Assembly (NCBI GenBank): GCA_013203525.1
Contig: JABMQB010000411.1
Coordinates: 1 to 8,759 of the forward strand
Reading direction: 5' to 3'
Origin: Mariniphaga sp.
GTDB lineage: Bacteria; Bacteroidota; Bacteroidia; Bacteroidales; Prolixibacteraceae
DNA: 8,759 bases
Below, one piece after another: positions 5,680 through 8,759 of the stretch. Made by a program: the position numbers and the translations under genes. Within the stretch, counting starts at the first letter, position 1. Every line of letters starts with the position of its first letter. Under the pieces are notes generated by a model. That model was not told where the DNA came from, made no database searches, and was given only the letters and a program-made list of their open reading frames with translations.

Positions 5680-8004
5680 TTAAAATTTAAAACTGTATGC
5701 GAATGATGGGAAAAATGGAAATAAACTTTTCTGATACAGGTGCATATCTCCTAAAACACCGGTTATGCCATGACCGCCCTCAATAGGAACTGATAGATAT
5801 TCATGTTGGAAGAAATAGAAATATGGATTTTTGCGGTTATAAACATTAAAAAAACTGATTGTCCAGATACGTTCGCCCCACGAAGTTTTTGCTTTGAAAT
5901 TTATAGCCAAATCTAAACGATGGTAGTCTCTCATTCGAAATGCATTTATATTCTCATAGACATAAATATCACCGATATCGCTGAAATATCTTTCAGTGGG
6001 TAAAGTTACCGGATAACCTGAACCAAAGGTCCAGTTTCCAGAAAGAGTAATATTTTCAGAAATCTTATGAGTAATAACCAGGCTTGCATCAAACATCCTA
6101 TCGTATTTAAAAGGGAATATCTTTCCGTTATTTAGGTTTTGAAATTTCCTTGTTGATTTTGAAATAGTTGTTCCAAGCCAACCCGTTGTTTTACCTGTTA
6201 TTTTTTGGAATAGAAATTCAACACCATATGACTTACCAATTCCTTCTTTTTCTATAAGACTTGTCCAGTCACCCAGATGGCTGATTAATGACTTACCAGG
6301 TTTAAAGGCTATCAAATTATCCATTTTTTTATAATATGATTCAAGGCTTATTTCATATTTTCCCTTTCTAAGGCTTTTATTAATTCCAATTGTATTTTGA
6401 AATGATTTTTCAGGTTTTACAATTTGATTGCTTGGCATCCAATAATCTGATGGCATTCCTACACCGGAATAGGATAATAAATGAACATTTTGATTCATCT
6501 TGGAAAAGGAATATTTAATCGAAAAAGATTCTGTTAGAATCAGGTTTAAAAGAATTCTAGGTTCTATCGAAAAGTAGGTTTGATTATGGATATAATACGA
6601 GGAAAGGCGTATTCCCAGATTTGCTCCAAAATGTTTTAATTGAAGATTGTTTTCAAAGAAAAGGGCGGATTCAAAAGCCTTCATAACCGATGCATATGAT
6701 GTATCAACAGTAGGTTGATCACTTACTTCGACTAAATAATCCTCAGCATTTGGAATAAATTTATGCCAATAGGTAGCTTGCCCAAACTTTATATGATATT
6801 TTGGATCTACATACCAGGTAAAATCTGATTTTAAAATTATGTCGGTTATTCCTGAATTTATTTTGCTATCAATTTTCGTATTTACCGAATCAGAATTTAA
6901 TGCATAATAAAAGTCATTTGTGTAATTATAACTGGTATACGAAAGCGTATTGTTGCTGAATAGTTTATTGGAGAATATATGGTTCCAACTTAGTGCACCT
7001 AGAATATTACCCCATTTTGTTGACCTCTTGTCGTTTTGTTTTGTATTATTATAACTGGTACTGTTTTTAATATTAACATCATCATTACCCAGATAAAAAC
7101 TTAAAAATAATTTATCTTTTTCAGAAACCTTATAGTTCAATTTTGCATTTATATCAGAAAACCGATAGTCAAAACCGGCTCCAACAATTTTTATTAGTGG
7201 CAATAAATTTTTTCTGGCCGAAATAATAAATGATGATTTATCCTTAATAAGTGGACCTTCAAATGAAATTTTTGATGAAAGCAAGCCAATAGTACCTTGA
7301 CCACTGTATTTTTTTAAGTTTCCTTCCTTCATCCTGATATCAAGTACCGAAGAAAGCCTGTTGCCATATCTTGCAGGGAATCCCCCCTTAATCATAGTGA
7401 CGTCACTAATAGCATCGGTATTAAAGATAGAGATAAAACCACCAAAATGGGCTACATAGTACAATGGTTGTCCATCCAATAAAATAAGGTTTTGATCGGG
7501 GCTTCCTCCTCTAACATATAAATTTGAATTGGCCTCTCCACCTGATTGAATTCCGGGAGTAAGTTGTAAGGTTTTAATAATATCGGCCTCACCAAAAAAG
7601 TTGGGAAGTTCTTTTATCTGTTTTGCCTGAAGTTTTATAATTCCGGTTTCGTTGCTTCTTATAAAATCTCCTTTTTTGTTTTTAGAAACTGTAACCTCTT
7701 CTAAATCAATTCCGGGGATTAGGTAAAAAGAAAAATGATCAGAGGTGATAGTTTTTGTTGAAAGGGTATTGTATCCGATAAATGAAATGATTAACTGCGA
7801 CGAATCATTTTTGGGAAAGGACAAACTGTAAAATCCAAATTCATTACTTATAGTGCCATTTTTGCTCGAAACCTCAAAAATATTAGCACCAATTAATGGT
7901 TCATTTGTTTCTGCGTCAAAAATATATCCACTAACAGTTGTATTTTTCTGGCACAACCCATATAATGGGAAAAGTATAAATACTATAAGTACTATTTTTT
8001 TCAT
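5680..8004 (-). CDS. TonB-dependent receptor with N-terminal carboxypeptidase-regulatory-like domain
   Basis: A 774-residue outer-membrane active transporter powered by TonB-ExbBD. After a signal peptide (about 1-18, MKKIVLIVFILFPLYGLC) comes a carboxypeptidase-D-regulatory-like beta-sandwich (about 22-97: TVSGYIFDAETNEPLIGANI...NEFGFYSL). Next is a TonB-box-like DLEEVTVS (100-107), then the plug domain (about 125-228) with LQLTPGIQSGGEANSNLYVRGG, the DQNLILLDG motif and KGGFPARYGNRLSSVLDIR. Residues 230-774 form the 22-strand barrel, ending in aromatic SFAYSFKF. At 774 residues it is shorter than typical SusC proteins (near 1000) and looks like the FecA/OAR-type receptors of Bacteroidota. 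The Cys near the signal peptide end is preceded by Leu, so it is not a lipobox. The start codon overlaps the DUF4249 stop (ATGA), implying coupled translation. No metal- or sugar-binding motif identifies the substrate. Confidence 0.94.
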   Translation of the reverse strand: MKKIVLIVFILFPLYGLCQKNTTVSGYIFDAETNEPLIGANIFEVSSKNGTISNEFGFYSLSFPKNDSSQLIISFIGYNTLSTKTITSDHFSFYLIPGIDLEEVTVSKNKKGDFIRSNETGIIKLQAKQIKELPNFFGEADIIKTLQLTPGIQSGGEANSNLYVRGGSPDQNLILLDGQPLYYVAHFGGFISIFNTDAISDVTMIKGGFPARYGNRLSSVLDIRMKEGNLKKYSGQGTIGLLSSKISFEGPLIKDKSSFIISARKNLLPLIKIVGAGFDYRFSDINAKLNYKVSEKDKLFLSFYLGNDDVNIKNSTSYNNTKQNDKRSTKWGNILGALSWNHIFSNKLFSNNTLSYTSYNYTNDFYYALNSDSVNTKIDSKINSGITDIILKSDFTWYVDPKYHIKFGQATYWHKFIPNAEDYLVEVSDQPTVDTSYASVMKAFESALFFENNLQLKHFGANLGIRLSSYYIHNQTYFSIEPRILLNLILTESFSIKYSFSKMNQNVHLLSYSGVGMPSDYWMPSNQIVKPEKSFQNTIGINKSLRKGKYEISLESYYKKMDNLIAFKPGKSLISHLGDWTSLIEKEGIGKSYGVEFLFQKITGKTTGWLGTTISKSTRKFQNLNNGKIFPFKYDRMFDASLVITHKISENITLSGNWTFGSGYPVTLPTERYFSDIGDIYVYENINAFRMRDYHRLDLAINFKAKTSWGERIWTISFFNVYNRKNPYFYFFQHEYLSVPIEGGHGITGVLGDMHLYQKSLFPFFPSFAYSFKF

Positions 8005-8759
8005 TTATAATATACTGTCAGTGTATCAACGATACAGGTTTTTGCATCACCATAGTACCCGGCAAAAACTCCATATCCTCCTTCAATATTGCTATATACA
8101 TTTACAGGTTCGCCCAATCCATAAAGAATATCAGATTCCTGGTTGTTTTTATGCTGAAGCATTGAAGTATAATAATTATAATATTCTTCTGTAACTGAAC
8201 GAAGATGAATATCGATTATATGAAACCCAATCCAGCGTCGATGAATGTTTTCAAATTGAGGAGGCTCATAATAAAGGATTATATTTTTTTCCTTTCCATT
8301 GAAATGTTTATCGTTAAATAATAATCGCCGTGGATTCTTTGCCTCGACTGCTAAGGGTGAAGGATAATATACTTCTGCAGTAATAATTTTATCCGAACTC
8401 CATAGCCTGAACTTCTGCTTATCCTCACCAACTGGTGAAACAATAATTTCATAAAAATTTTGTGTTGCAATTGGGTCTTTGAAGGTTAATGAAATTGATG
8501 TATAGGCTGATTTCTCTTCATCAATCCCGGCAAGTTCAGTAACCTCAAGATTTTTTATTTTTACTTCAGAAGGAACATAGTTTGTAGCAGACACGTTTCG
8601 AAAGCCACCTTTTACTATTTTAACGCTATAGGTATTCCCTTCTGTGGGGAAATAGAAATAATTAGTTGTATAGCCATTAAAGTCGTCATTAAAGATTAAG
8701 GTATCACTTAAAACTCCGTTTACATACCATAAAACTTTTGCATCAGTAATTTGTTTTTC
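8001..8759 (-). CDS. DUF4249 domain protein (probable outer-membrane lipoprotein), N-terminus outside window
   Basis: The frame is open to the right edge, giving 252 visible residues; the GTG at 8594 is an internal Val codon, not the start. Recognition rests on two patterns I associate with DUF4249. One is the strand pair near residues 40-63, where YSVKIVKGGF is followed by VSATNYVP. The other is the C-terminal VYSNIEGGYGVFAGYYG (about 220-236). Upstream, DAKVLWYVNGVLSDTLIF (6-23) resembles the N-terminal beta-sandwich of the family. Family members are usually secreted lipoproteins of roughly 270-400 residues; the signal peptide and lipobox cannot be checked here. The gene is first of the visible minus-strand cistrons, and its TGA overlaps the receptor's ATG. 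By analogy with SusD and SusC, a surface partner that helps the receptor capture ligand is plausible, but the function is not established. Confidence 0.82.
   Translation of the reverse strand, partial: EKQITDAKVLWYVNGVLSDTLIFNDDFNGYTTNYFYFPTEGNTYSVKIVKGGFRNVSATNYVPSEVKIKNLEVTELAGIDEEKSAYTSISLTFKDPIATQNFYEIIVSPVGEDKQKFRLWSSDKIITAEVYYPSPLAVEAKNPRRLLFNDKHFNGKEKNIILYYEPPQFENIHRRWIGFHIIDIHLRSVTEEYYNYYTSMLQHKNNQESDILYGLGEPVNVYSNIEGGYGVFAGYYGDAKTCIVDTLTVYYK

Noticed and set aside
7947..8004. Lipoprotein signal in the TonB-dependent receptor
   Set aside because: The residues before the Cys are Tyr-Gly-Leu, which do not form a lipobox; an ordinary signal peptide is more likely.
7853..8194. A plus-strand frame of 113 codons over the receptor/DUF4249 junction
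   Set aside because: It is antisense to two well-supported genes with an intact overlap, and the peptide shows no motif.
8003..8594. DUF4249 gene starting at the GTG at 8594
   Set aside because: The frame continues without a stop to the window edge with family-like sequence, so this codon is an internal Val.

Overview
This window looks like a Bacteroidota chromosome, most likely of the Bacteroidales/Marinilabiliales type. The basis is the AT-rich sequence, the almost complete lack of Shine-Dalgarno sequences, an ATP synthase alpha subunit with the phylum's typical insertion before its GGGSLTALP motif, an a/c/b/delta/alpha/gamma gene order without beta and epsilon, and a DUF4249 lipoprotein paired with a TonB-dependent receptor. 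The exact genus cannot be read from the window.

Left part (1-5075, plus strand): six genes of the F-type ATP synthase in the order atpB (5' end outside the window), atpE, atpF, atpH, atpA, atpG. Together they supply the proton channel and rotor (a, c), the peripheral stalk (b, delta) and the alpha and gamma subunits of F1. The beta and epsilon genes are absent; in this phylum they usually lie upstream or elsewhere as atpD-atpC. The genes are spaced unusually widely. A strong 12-bp hairpin sits just after atpE. A 302-bp spacer between atpF and atpH carries a heptamer tandem repeat and several palindromes. The atpH-atpA and atpA-atpG spacers carry other short-period repeats arranged as inverted blocks. 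A rho-independent terminator follows atpG.

Right part (5161-8759, minus strand): a convergent, tightly packed three-gene operon read from right to left. It encodes a DUF4249 protein (N-terminus outside the window), a TonB-dependent receptor with an N-terminal carboxypeptidase-regulatory-like domain, and a small outer-membrane beta-barrel protein. The first two overlap by 4 bp (ATGA) and the last two are 3 bp apart, so all three are probably made together and act at the outer membrane, most likely in TonB-driven uptake of an unknown substrate.

Nothing here is clearly a new defence or mobile system. The points most worth a second look are the structured, repeat-filled spacers inside a housekeeping operon and the uncharacterised DUF4249/receptor/small-barrel cluster.
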